From contig CALJKV010000085.1 of the NCBI GenBank assembly GCA_937974245.1, positions 3,517-67,516 on the forward strand: a DNA stretch of 64,000 bases. Direction: 5' to 3'. This document shows positions 25,206-33,097 of this stretch, in pieces (the stretch's first letter is position 1; each line of letters opens with the position of its first letter). A model generated the notes under the pieces. The model was given only the letters and a program-made list of their open reading frames with translations, had not been told where the DNA came from and did not search any database. The DNA is from an uncultured Chloroflexota bacterium (GTDB lineage: Bacteria; Chloroflexota; Anaerolineae; Aggregatilineales; Phototrophicaceae). The position numbers and the translations under genes were made by a program.

Positions 25206-26117
25206 ATGAATACATCCCACACTGCTGAACGCATTCCAGTTCGCTCCACTAGGGCGGCAGCGCGAGTGGCAACCTCTGTTCTGAGGCAGCGCGGTGATAC
25301 TCGTGTCTCGCTGCCACTGCGTTTCGTGCTAGGGTTGGGATTGCTACTCATATTTCTCATCATGGCGCTTTTCGCTGATCACCTTACACCTTACGACATG
25401 GCGGCAATGAATCCCGCTGAGAGTTTACAATCCCCATCTGTCGCACACCCGTTTGGCACAGATTTGTTTGGGCGTGACCTCTTGAGCCGGGTATTGTACG
25501 GTAGCCGGTTAAGTCTAGCTGTAGCTTTGTTAGCTGTGACCGTCGCCGCGCTGCCAGGAATGCTGCTGGGGATGGTAGCCGGGCTGTATCCGGGTTTCCT
25601 TTCCAATGGGCTGTCATTCTTGATGGATGCCTGGCTTGTGGTACCAGGGCTATTGTTGGTGATCGCAATGGCTGCCGCCTTCGGACGCACAACCATAGTC
25701 CTGGGGATTGCATTGGGCATAGCAGGGTTACCCCTTTACTATCGCCAGGCACGAACAGAGACATTACGTGTACACCATGAACTTTTTATCGAGGCAGCGG
25801 AGTCACTTGGCGCAACCAGTTTGCACATGCTGATATGTCACGTATTACCGAATGTAATGCCAACGATGATTGTCGTGATTACAGCGCGTGCCGGCGGGAT
25901 ACTGCTGGCAGTCAGCGCTTTCAGTTTCATTGGACTGGGCGCGCAGCCACCTGAGCCAGAGTGGGGCACACTGCTGGCAGATGGTCGTGACTATCTTCAA
26001 TCTGCCGGATGGCTGACGTTCTTTCCGGGAGCGGCCATCGCCCTGGCGGTCTTTGCCCTCAATCTCATCGGCGACGGGCTGCATGATCTGTTGAACCCGC
26101 AGCATAAGCGTGACTGA
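25206..26117 (+). CDS. ABC transporter permease, DppC type
   Basis: 303 residues. A cytoplasmic N-terminus of ~40 residues is followed by LGLGLLLIFLIMALFADHLTPYD, the DppC-specific HPFGTDLFGRDLLSRVLYGSR, the coupling loop AAESLGATSLHMLICHVLPNV and FIGLGAQPPEPEWGTLLADGRDYL. Starts four bases after the DppB-type gene. It ends the haem/transport operon; dppD/dppF-type ATPases, usual at this point, are absent. Confidence 0.92.
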   Translation: MNTSHTAERIPVRSTRAAARVATSVLRQRGDTRVSLPLRFVLGLGLLLIFLIMALFADHLTPYDMAAMNPAESLQSPSVAHPFGTDLFGRDLLSRVLYGSRLSLAVALLAVTVAALPGMLLGMVAGLYPGFLSNGLSFLMDAWLVVPGLLLVIAMAAAFGRTTIVLGIALGIAGLPLYYRQARTETLRVHHELFIEAAESLGATSLHMLICHVLPNVMPTMIVVITARAGGILLAVSAFSFIGLGAQPPEPEWGTLLADGRDYLQSAGWLTFFPGAAIALAVFALNLIGDGLHDLLNPQHKRD

Positions 26118-26186
26118 GATTCTGGCATAGGCATTAAGCCAGGCGAGCCGTAATTCGTGAGATGTTCTTAAACCCTACCGGAGCTG

Positions 26187-26202
26187 CGCCAACCGGTTGG
26201 CG
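26187..26202. repeat. Perfect 16-bp palindrome
   Basis: CGCCAACCGGTTGGCG with no spacer, in the 214-base gap between the convergent permease and small membrane-protein genes; a second partial copy (CCAACCGGT) lies at ~26230. No T-run. It could be a protein-binding site or a chance GC-rich dyad. Confidence 0.4.
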
Positions 26203-26331
26203 GGGTATGGTTGTTGCGGCAGTGCCATAGCCAACCGGTATAACGATGAAGAATCTGGCGATGTACGCGAGGGCCGACGATCGTAATCACTAGAAGCTTA
26301 TTTTTGTCCCTTCACCAATTGAAAGGATCGC

Positions 26332-26718
26332 TTATGCCCCAACTGCTTCTATGCTCGGCCAGTGGACAATAAGTAGTGCACCTATAACCAGCAGGTTAAA
26401 AACCAATGCAGCTACGACCGGGGATGTGACTGGATTATCCCAGAACAGGATTAGTCCTACGATAGAAATGGCTGCCGCAACAACTGCAGCGGTACGCCAC
26501 CAGGGATATTGTCCTAATAATCCGGCAACCGCCGCAACAAAACCAAGAATCACCACCACCCACAACAGACTACCAATGATACGCGCCGCCGCCTCACCGG
26601 TGATCAGCCACGACCGCGGCGTTTGCCCCCAATCAACGATGCCAAGCAGCGGCATCAGAAACAGAATATGCCCAATACCATGTGCGCCGATAACCAGTAA
26701 CAGTACAGTACGTAACAT
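26332..26718 (-). CDS. Small four-helix membrane protein, unknown function
   Basis: 128 residues with four hydrophobic segments (MLRTVLLLVIGAHGIGHILF, IIGSLLWVVVILGFVAAVAGLL, TAAVVAAAISIVGLILF, VVAALVFNLLVIGALLIV). The His-rich GAHGIGH near the start is a pattern I have seen in small Chloroflexota membrane proteins of unknown role. Good ribosome site (AAGGAGAG). Last gene of the minus-strand run that begins with the sensor kinase at 30191, 54 bases after a lipoprotein gene. Confidence 0.75.
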   Translation of the reverse strand: MLRTVLLLVIGAHGIGHILFLMPLLGIVDWGQTPRSWLITGEAAARIIGSLLWVVVILGFVAAVAGLLGQYPWWRTAAVVAAAISIVGLILFWDNPVTSPVVAALVFNLLVIGALLIVHWPSIEAVGA

Positions 26719-26772
26719 GAAGTTCTCTCCTTAGGGGTAGCTGTTCACCCCTGCCAGGGGCGATGATGACTT

Positions 26773-27450
26773 CTACTGACTCTGTAAAATGGTCGCTGTG
26801 CCGCTGATGTTCCGTGTAATGGTTGGGTCACCTTTATAACGAATTGTGCCCATCCCCGCGACAGTTACGTTCAAAGTGTCTGCCGCACTGACTTCAAGTA
26901 TTCCACTGCCGCTAATGTCAATCGTAACGTGCTGGCTGCTGAGATCGAAGTTGTTGATGGTCGCCTGACCACGAATGGTGATTGTCTGATTATTCACGGT
27001 ACCGGCAAGTCTGGTGGAGCCTGAGCCAGAGAAGGAGACTGTCAGCACATCGAGGTTCAAGTCATCTCCCGTAATGGCGCTACTGCCATTGACTTCGATA
27101 GTTGTAAGCTCTTTGAAGCTGACATGTAACTGAATCGGTTGACTGGGCTTCAGGCTGGTGTTGTCAGGGGTTGAGATGACCAGCATACCATTTCGAACTT
27201 CCGCCTTAATGTAATCCATCAGATTATCATCAGCTTCAATGGAAAGACTTTCGCTATCGCTCGAAGTCAGGGAGAGATCAGCGCCCAGATTAATTTGGAT
27301 GCTCGAAAATCCGCTCACGTCACGCTCTCCGGTGACAATTGTTCCTGACCCGTCAATCGTCTGTATGTTGACCGTGTTGTTTGTGCCACAAGCTGCTAAA
27401 AGCACGGTCAGACACAAAACCGAAAAAAGTACAAGATTATGTTTCGTCAT
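26773..27450 (-). CDS. Lipoprotein with a head-GIN (DUF2807-type) beta-helical domain
   Basis: 225 residues. A signal peptide ends in the lipobox LLAAC (Cys21), so it should be lipid-anchored outside the membrane. The rest is a beta-rich repeat domain (SGFSSIQINLGADLSLTSS, TTIEVNGSSAITG, LTVSFSGSGSTRLAG, HVTIDISGSGILEVSA, LNVTVAGMGTIRYKG), matching the putative auto-transporter adhesin head-GIN family. Function is unproven; surface or stress-related roles are usually assumed. Strong ribosome site (GGAGGAGC), and it directly follows the degenerate receiver gene. Confidence 0.85.
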   Translation of the reverse strand: MTKHNLVLFSVLCLTVLLAACGTNNTVNIQTIDGSGTIVTGERDVSGFSSIQINLGADLSLTSSDSESLSIEADDNLMDYIKAEVRNGMLVISTPDNTSLKPSQPIQLHVSFKELTTIEVNGSSAITGDDLNLDVLTVSFSGSGSTRLAGTVNNQTITIRGQATINNFDLSSQHVTIDISGSGILEVSAADTLNVTVAGMGTIRYKGDPTITRNISGTATILQSQ

Positions 27451-27476
27451 TGCTCCTCCATATTTAGCTACAGCGA

Positions 27477-27851
27477 TTACACTTCAAGGAATGTTCGTAA
27501 CAGATTGAGCAGTTCATCCGGCGGATTACCCTTATAGATAAACCCTTTTGCTCCCGCTCGCAGCGCCTCTGCTCGGATCTCTGGTCGCCCGCCGATAACA
27601 ACGATATTCAGCGATTCTTCGGTCTGGAGCGCAGCCATTAGTTCACTGGGCGTCATTCCAGGTAGGCCCCACTCCAAAAGCAAAATATCTGGAGAAGCAA
27701 CCTTGATCGAGCTGAGGAGTTGGGCACTATCCGCAGCCTCGCCCACAATGGTTAGGCCCAGGCCCTCCTTACAGACTAGCTGCAGCGCTCGCCGAACCTC
27801 AGGCTCATAATCCGCTATCAGTACTCGCAAGGAGGTGTTGGGTTGGCCCAT
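27477..27851 (-). CDS. Degenerate receiver-domain protein (Asp to Glu at the phosphorylation site)
   Basis: 124 residues from ATG 27851, chosen for its strong AAGGAGGG site; a longer frame up to 27899 runs into a terminator hairpin. It has a receiver fold, but the acceptor Asp is Glu60 (ILLLEWGLPGM), the usual DD pocket is IADYEPE, and the switch Ser/Thr is Gly (VVIGGRP). Lys107 (FIYKG) is kept. It therefore probably cannot be phosphorylated normally, and Glu could mimic the phosphorylated state. No output domain. It lies behind the NarL-type regulator but beyond a terminator. Confidence 0.8.
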   Translation of the reverse strand: MGQPNTSLRVLIADYEPEVRRALQLVCKEGLGLTIVGEAADSAQLLSSIKVASPDILLLEWGLPGMTPSELMAALQTEESLNIVVIGGRPEIRAEALRAGAKGFIYKGNPPDELLNLLRTFLEV

Positions 27852-27889
27852 AATTGAACCCTCCTTTCTGCTTTCCATTGAAAACCAAA

Positions 27890-27927
27890 ACTCCCCCATC
27901 AGCGACCTGCTGTAGGGGAGTCTTTTT
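27890..27927. terminator. Bidirectional-looking intrinsic terminator
   Basis: Arms ACTCCCC (27890-27896) and GGGGAGT (27915-27921) enclose an inner CAGC/GCTG pair. T-rich tracts follow on both strands (CTTTTT at 27922-27927 on plus; TTTTGGTTTT on minus). It separates the NarL-type regulator gene from the degenerate receiver gene, so read-through would be regulated or the latter has its own promoter. Confidence 0.6.
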
Positions 27928-27951
27928 CCAGCCGTGAGATGGGGTGTTTTC

Positions 27952-27967
27952 CTGGTCAGTTGACCAG
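27952..27967. promoter_or_regulatory. Palindrome CTGGTCAGTTGACCAG, copy 1
   Basis: A 7-bp inverted repeat around two bases that overlaps the last codons of the NarL-type regulator. Its reverse complement occurs exactly at 30295-30310 upstream of the kinase gene, so the two copies bracket the kinase-regulator pair. Likely a binding site, possibly for that regulator itself. Confidence 0.55.
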
Positions 27968-28588
27968 TCTGTGCTGGACAGCCAGGGTTGCTGCCTCAGT
28001 GCGGTTCGTCGCACCTAACTTGGCGATAACGTTGCTGACATGATATTTGACGGTAGAAAGCCCAATACTCAGATGTACAGCAATCTGCTGATTATTTAGC
28101 CCTTCAACCATAAGTGTCAAGACATCGTGTTCGCGCTCGGTCAGGTCTCCTCCCGGAGGTGGTGGTGTCGTCGCTGCGTGTATCAGCGCCAGTGTAGCTT
28201 CTGGAGCCAGTGTGGGTCGTCCATTTACAGCATTGCGAATCGCATGTGCTAAGTCATCCGCCGTAATATTTTTCAATAGGTAGCCAATCGCGCCTGCCTT
28301 GAGTGCGGCATTCACCATGTCTTCTTCGCGAAAGCTGGTTAGTGCGATGATTTGAATATCCGGATTTCTCTCCCGGATTAATCGGGTTGCAGTAGCCCCG
28401 TCCATATCGGGCATGACCATATCCATTAAAACAATATCAGGCTTCAGGATGGCACATAGCTCAACGGCTTGACGGCCACCAGGCGCTTCTCCTATCAGCT
28501 CAAAGTCTTCAAAAACCATTAGAAAATCACTTAACCCACTGCGAACCACCGCGTGGTCGTCAACGACTATAATTCGGATTGGTTTCAT
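27956..28588 (-). CDS. NarL/FixJ-family response regulator
   Basis: 210 residues from ATG 28588 (MKPIRIIVVDDH); upstream codons lie inside the kinase gene. Receiver ~1-120: VVDDH, acceptor D56 in VLMDMVMPDMDG, LTSFREEDM, Lys in LLKNITADDL. LuxR-type helix-turn-helix ~145-205: LTEREHDVLTLMVEGLNNQQIA, LSIGLSTVKYHVSNVIAKL. It binds DNA as a phosphorylated dimer. Its cognate kinase gene ends eight bases before this start, so they form one operon. Confidence 0.93.
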   Translation of the reverse strand: MKPIRIIVVDDHAVVRSGLSDFLMVFEDFELIGEAPGGRQAVELCAILKPDIVLMDMVMPDMDGATATRLIRERNPDIQIIALTSFREEDMVNAALKAGAIGYLLKNITADDLAHAIRNAVNGRPTLAPEATLALIHAATTPPPPGGDLTEREHDVLTLMVEGLNNQQIAVHLSIGLSTVKYHVSNVIAKLGATNRTEAATLAVQHRLVN

Positions 28589-28595
28589 ATTCATC

Positions 28596-30191
28596 TCAAT
28601 TTGGCATCCCCTCTTTAGTCCACACCACATGAATCTGAGTGCCCTGTTCAATGGTTGTTTTGATGCTTAGTACAGCCTGAATAGCATCGGCACGCTCGAC
28701 CATAATACGTAATCCAAGATGATTGGCGCGATTGCCAACCGGATCAAAGCCGATCCCTGTGTCTTCAATCAGCATCTCAATTGTCTGTTTCGTCTGATTC
28801 AGTCGGACAGTTGCGGTTGGTGCCATTGAGTGCTTGGCGACGTTATTTAGGGCTTCCTGTGCGATACGATAGAGGGCGACCTTGACCTCTGGCGGTGGGT
28901 CAGCATCGCCATTAACTATCACCTTAATCTCAATACGGATTCGCCCACTGATACCCTCTGCGAGCTGGTGCAGCAAATCACCCAATTGAGTTTCCACCAA
29001 TGCGGTGGGGCGTAGCTCAAGCAGCAGAGTGCGCATCTCCGCCAGTGCGCCACGAGTCAGTTCGCGCAATTTTCCCAGACGAATCATCCCTTCTTGCGGG
29101 TCACGTGCCCAGATTCGCGGCAAAACTTCCGCTGTCAGACTGGCGGAAAACAATGTCTGTGTAACCGCGTCATGCAGGTCACGTGCCAGTCGCCCCCGTT
29201 CTGCGGCCACCGCCGTTTCACTAGCCTGAGCATAGACACGGACATTCTCAAGCGCAATCACGATGGAAGGTGTAATCAGGGACAGTAGTCGTTCTTGTTC
29301 AGCCCCTAGAACACCGGCAGTTTGGTTCCCAACTGACAAGACACCTATTACTCTATCCCCAGAAATGAGAGGTATTGCAAGTAACGATTTCAACGCTGCC
29401 CTGTTGATGGCATTGGGGTCCACGTATGGATGTTGCCTAATATCCATCACAAACTGCGTCTGGCCGCTACGAAATGCCGCCCCGGTAATCGAGTCCTCCA
29501 CCGAAATACGGTAGCCCGGTGCCAGATCCAACGGATAATCACTGGATAGCACCGCCAACAAGAGCTTATCGTCCTCTGGCAGGAAAACCGCCGCGACGTC
29601 CGTATGGGTTAGCCGTCGCGCCTCTCGTGCAATAATCTGCAATACTTCGTTCCGGTTCAGGCTGCTGGTGAATGCCTGCTGCACCGTAATCAGGGTCTTC
29701 ATCTCACGCGTGCGCTCTTCAATCCGCTGCTCAATCGCCGCATGTGATAACTGCAGTTCATGCAAAGCATCCTTTAATGCTTGTTTTGACTCAATCTGTT
29801 CCGTCACATCCGTGCCGACGACCATGATGCCTTTTACTTCACCTTCTTCAGTGAGGGGCGCAGCGACGATATTCCAATACGATCTGCGTCCTCCGGTTAT
29901 GATCCCTAGTGCTGGCTCGCGGGGGATTTCGCCCTTCAATGCGTGTTGAAAGAATGGCTCAAAAGTTTCCCTGGTCTCCGGCAGCAAATCAAAATAGTTC
30001 AGGCCAGGTTGCAGCATGGATACGACAGCAGGATTATATCGCTCGAAATAACTGGCCCAGGTAGCGTTATAACGTAAAATCTGATAATTGGGGCTGAGAA
30101 ACATGACCCCCATCGGCATCCGTTCAAAAAGCAATTCCAGGACATCCTGGGCATAAGGGTCAATTTCGAATGAACTACCGGTGGCTTGCAT
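28596..30191 (-). CDS. NarX/LiaS-type sensor histidine kinase (PAS-GAF-HisKA_3-HATPase)
   Basis: 531 residues, no membrane segment. PAS (~15-125, PMGVMFLSPNYQILRYNATW), coiled linker (~125-165), GAF (~170-315, with ITGAAFRSGQTQFVMDIRQHP), HisKA_3 dimerisation domain with RGRLARDLHDAVTQTLFS (the His of DLHD is phosphorylated), then a HATPase with ALNNVAKHS and DTGIGFD. Typical partner of NarL-type regulators, one of which follows. The sensed signal is cytosolic and unknown. Confidence 0.93.
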   Translation of the reverse strand: MQATGSSFEIDPYAQDVLELLFERMPMGVMFLSPNYQILRYNATWASYFERYNPAVVSMLQPGLNYFDLLPETRETFEPFFQHALKGEIPREPALGIITGGRRSYWNIVAAPLTEEGEVKGIMVVGTDVTEQIESKQALKDALHELQLSHAAIEQRIEERTREMKTLITVQQAFTSSLNRNEVLQIIAREARRLTHTDVAAVFLPEDDKLLLAVLSSDYPLDLAPGYRISVEDSITGAAFRSGQTQFVMDIRQHPYVDPNAINRAALKSLLAIPLISGDRVIGVLSVGNQTAGVLGAEQERLLSLITPSIVIALENVRVYAQASETAVAAERGRLARDLHDAVTQTLFSASLTAEVLPRIWARDPQEGMIRLGKLRELTRGALAEMRTLLLELRPTALVETQLGDLLHQLAEGISGRIRIEIKVIVNGDADPPPEVKVALYRIAQEALNNVAKHSMAPTATVRLNQTKQTIEMLIEDTGIGFDPVGNRANHLGLRIMVERADAIQAVLSIKTTIEQGTQIHVVWTKEGMPN

Positions 30192-30290
30192 ACTGATTGC
30201 GCTTTTCTGATCATTGCATACTGTATGACACTTTTCTACGGATAATATTTTAGCGCGTTATATTAACCGTCATCAGTGACGAATATCATG

Positions 30291-30314
30291 TTTCCTGGTC
30301 AACTGACCAGGAAA
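30291..30314. promoter_or_regulatory. 24-bp palindrome, copy 2, between divergent genes
   Basis: The core CTGGTCAACTGACCAG (30295-30310) is extended by TTTC and GAAA to 11-bp arms around two bases. It sits in the 285-base gap between the kinase (minus) and the 30477 membrane-protein gene (plus), so it could control both. The same core, inverted, lies at 27952. Confidence 0.6.
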
Positions 30315-30476
30315 AGCCTCCACCAGTTTTCTGATGAAAGCCTCGCCTGCTGCATGGGGCATGCCACTGTTTTTTCGTATATCGTGAGATTGGATATTTC
30401 CAAACTTGATCAACCGCTCTGTTGAATAGTCTTGATTGAGTAATTAAGAAAAAGAGACATTGGGGAGAACAGTTAC

Positions 30477-31070
30477 ATGGCAACAAAGACACATGAAACG
30501 CAATCAACGCCATACCAGGACAATGCCACTGGCAGGTTCATCGTGAACCGTTTTCGGTTTCTTCTGGCACTGATTTTGATAGCTATGGGCGGTGTATTTC
30601 TTCTCGCCCAAGCGGGTATCCTCGACCTGGGTGATAACTGGTGGGTCATCTTCATCGCTATCCCGGGGTTTGTAGCTTTGGCAAGCGCCTTAGTCAGTTA
30701 CAGAAATGCCAGGCACATGCAATCAGGTGTAATTATTCAAGTAGTCTTTGGCTTGGCACTGTTGCTGCTTTCGGCAATCCTTATCTGGGATCCAACCTGG
30801 AGTTTCACCCGAGGGTGGAATGTGAACCTCCAGTCTCCCGTTTTACGCGATCTATTTAACCACTGGCCTTGGCTACTTGTCGTCTTAGGTGTTGCCTCAC
30901 TATTTGTGGCTTTTCGCCAGCGTGCTTTTGCAGTTGGCCTGGTTGGCGGAATTATCTGCCTGGTCGGAGTAGTGTTCATTCTGAATATATCGTGGAATGT
31001 GGTCTGGCCGCTGGCAATTGTTGCGGTTGGCTTCTGGTTGCTATTCTTCAAGACAAATAAAAAGGATTGA
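30477..31070 (+). CDS. Six-helix membrane protein (LiaF/DUF5668-like transmembrane region)
   Basis: 197 residues, mostly hydrophobic: FLLALILIAMGGVFLLAQAGIL, WWVIFIAIPGFVALASALV, VIIQVVFGLALLLLSAILI, WPWLLVVLGVASLFVAFRQ, AVGLVGGIICLVGVVFI, VWPLAIVAVGFWLLFF. The pairing of a GILxLGDNWW loop with short helices resembles the membrane half of LiaI/LiaF-like envelope-stress proteins, fitting the NarX/LiaS-type kinase transcribed divergently. A decayed copy follows at 31141. Confidence 0.75.
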   Translation: MATKTHETQSTPYQDNATGRFIVNRFRFLLALILIAMGGVFLLAQAGILDLGDNWWVIFIAIPGFVALASALVSYRNARHMQSGVIIQVVFGLALLLLSAILIWDPTWSFTRGWNVNLQSPVLRDLFNHWPWLLVVLGVASLFVAFRQRAFAVGLVGGIICLVGVVFILNISWNVVWPLAIVAVGFWLLFFKTNKKD

Positions 31071-31140
31071 GGTTGGCAGTTTACACTCTAAATGTCCTAT
31101 CCGAAGTCAAACCACACCTGCAGATGAGCGGAGCAGAATC

Positions 31141-31531
31141 ATGCAAAACCGGGAGTCATACATGCATTCAAGGCGCCATTCTGAACGTTCATCACGCACC
31201 AGTGGTGCCATTCCACTGATTATTCTGGGTGTTTTCCCTCTTACAGCAGCAGAACACCATCCCAAATAATCGGAACTGGTGGGCAATCTTCATCCTTTTG
31301 CCTAGCTTAGCCGTAACCTAAGACACTTTTGCCCGGCGCAGCCAATCTGGCACGCTGCAAATAGGACGAGCAGCCGTTGGTGCGATTCTAACAGTGCTTG
31401 GCCTCGTCATTCCTTTGAGTATCCAGATTGAATTTCTGCCGGGTATCGGCTGGTCTACCATCTGGCTGTTGTTTTTCATTGTCGGGGGAATGGCTCTACT
31501 GTTGCGCCGGGGTGACAGGGTGGCGAAGTAA
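31141..31531 (+). pseudogene. Broken paralogue of the preceding membrane protein
   Basis: The reading frame starts MQNRESYMHSRRHSERSSR with SGAIPLIILGVFPL, then shifts near 31240 to NTIPNNRNWWAIFILLPSLAVT. It hits TAA at 31318-31320 and resumes in the same frame as DTFARRSQSGTLQIGRAAVG...LPGIGWSTIWLLFFIVGGMALLLRR, ending at 31531. NRNWWAIFILLP matches the DNWWVIFIAIPG of the intact gene upstream. One frameshift and one stop make it a pseudogene, probably of a tandem duplicate. Confidence 0.75.
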
Positions 31532-31626
31532 ATCGTGCTAAGGTGACTTTTCTGCAATTAACCGTTGGGGGATGAAGGTAGGATAGCGCGATTGCGCCAG
31601 TACCGCCAGCTCAAATTTCAGCAGGA

Positions 31627-31817
31627 TTAGCGATAACTGTACGCAAACCCCTCACTGACCGCCATGCTGATGAGGTTTTTGTTGGTGCTGGTGCCGAGCC
31701 GTTTACGCAGCTTCTGCCGCACTGCCTCGCGCTTGTAGTTCTCGCTGATTTGGTCTCGCGTCCCATTTGCTCCTCCTGAGTCTGACCTATTGTGTAGTCT
31801 CCTTGAGCAACTATCAC
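31627..31817 (-). pseudogene. Frameshifted helix-turn-helix relic
   Basis: On the minus strand VAQGDYTIGQTQEEQMGRE in one frame continues as QISENYKREAVRQKLRKRLG, TSTNKNLISMAVSEG in another. Together they read like the end of a LuxR-type DNA-binding domain (repeat entry, recognition helix, LGTS-x-NK). The frameshift lies near 31755 and no receiver or other domain precedes it. The remaining sequence up to 32000 shows no gene. Confidence 0.45.
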
Positions 31818-32000
31818 TCAATCTTATCGGGTACGGAGGAATGGTTGTCAGGATGCATAATTGAGATGTCTCTCGACTCTCCTGGAAAATGACCCGAATT
31901 GCGAAGATTCCAACAAGATTGTTGTGTGAAATCATTGCTAACAAAGTGTCCACCGAAACGGCACAAAAGCCGCTCCCGCAATCCGCATGTTATGGGATCA

Positions 32001-32040
32001 AAAAGAAAAGAGCTTCTCGGCTAGAACCTGGAAGCTCTTT
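32001..32040 (-). terminator. Intrinsic terminator of the 32207-45475 operon
   Basis: Perfect 10-bp stem AAAGAGCTTC / GAAGCTCTTT with a 14-base loop. Read on the minus strand it is followed by TTCTTTTTG (32001-32006 and beyond). It lies 167 bases past the stop of the last minus-strand gene, as expected for the end of that operon. Confidence 0.7.
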
Positions 32041-32206
32041 ATCCAATAGTCTTTTCGGGAGTGACGTGCATTGCACCCTAACTGGCTACGCTTCCATACC
32101 GAGTAATGCCTCGTATTCCCGCCTTGTGAAGGGAATAATGACAATCCCCTCGTGATGACCGCTCACTTATTTTATATGCGACAGCACAATGTGTTTAGCG
32201 AATTCT

Positions 32207-33097
32207 TTAACCTTTCACAGAGCCAAACGTCAATCCTCGTATGAAATAGCGTTGGAAGAAAACGAATACAAGAAGTGTCGGGATGCTGGCATACACTGCC
32301 ATGGCGGATTGCACACCATAAGCAACACTGTACTGACCTTTTAATGACGCCAGGCCGACCATGACGGTTCGCATTTCATCAGAACGAATAAGGATAACCG
32401 GCCACAGGAAATCATTCCATATCCAGGTAAATTGCAGTGTCGTCAACACTGCTAACGCGGGTAAACTGAGTGGTAGCATGAGCCGGGTGAGGATCTGCCA
32501 CTCATTCGCACCGTCGATAATCCCGGCTTCACGGATCGCCGTTGGCACAGCGGCGAAGAAATTCTTCAGAATCAATGTGCAGATCGGGATGCCGAAGGCC
32601 ACATGAATAATAATGAGTGACCAGAGTGTATCGTATAGTCCCAGGTCGTTAAAAATACGAAACAGCGGAATCAACGCTATTTGTGGGGGGAAAAACAGAC
32701 CCGCTACGAAAAAAATGAACAGCGCATTGCTGCCCCTGAATGTCAGCTTACTCAGCGTATAACCGGCAAGAACACCAAGCGAGATAGAGACGGCTGTCGC
32801 CGGCAGCGTAACCAGGAATGAATTACGAATGTAAATGGCTGCATTGCCCCTGTTCCAGGCTTCGATATAGTTTGCCAGATCAAACGCCCGCGGCATGGTC
32901 CAGACACCAACCTGAGATATTTCGGAAGTGGACTTGAATGACGCGAGCAGTACACCGATACTGGGTGCTGAGTACAACACGACAATAATAGTCAGCAAAC
33001 CATAGAAGATGAATATGGGCAGGCGACCTGAGGCACTGTTCGCGCCAGAGGTATTCCCCAACCTGGCACGAGACTTGACCATCAGCGATTTAGTCAT
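32207..33097 (-). CDS. Sugar ABC transporter permease, MalG type
   Basis: About 296 residues from ATG 33097, whose ATGAC overlaps the end of the upstream permease by eight bases. Six helices; the ATPase-contact loop EAGIIDGANEWQILTRLMLPLSLPAL and the C-terminal RGLTFGSVKG mark the CUT1 carbohydrate family. Works with the MalF-type permease and the binding protein upstream. Last gene of the catabolic operon; no ATPase gene is present. Confidence 0.93.
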   Translation of the reverse strand: MTKSLMVKSRARLGNTSGANSASGRLPIFIFYGLLTIIVVLYSAPSIGVLLASFKSTSEISQVGVWTMPRAFDLANYIEAWNRGNAAIYIRNSFLVTLPATAVSISLGVLAGYTLSKLTFRGSNALFIFFVAGLFFPPQIALIPLFRIFNDLGLYDTLWSLIIIHVAFGIPICTLILKNFFAAVPTAIREAGIIDGANEWQILTRLMLPLSLPALAVLTTLQFTWIWNDFLWPVILIRSDEMRTVMVGLASLKGQYSVAYGVQSAMAVYASIPTLLVFVFFQRYFIRGLTFGSVKG

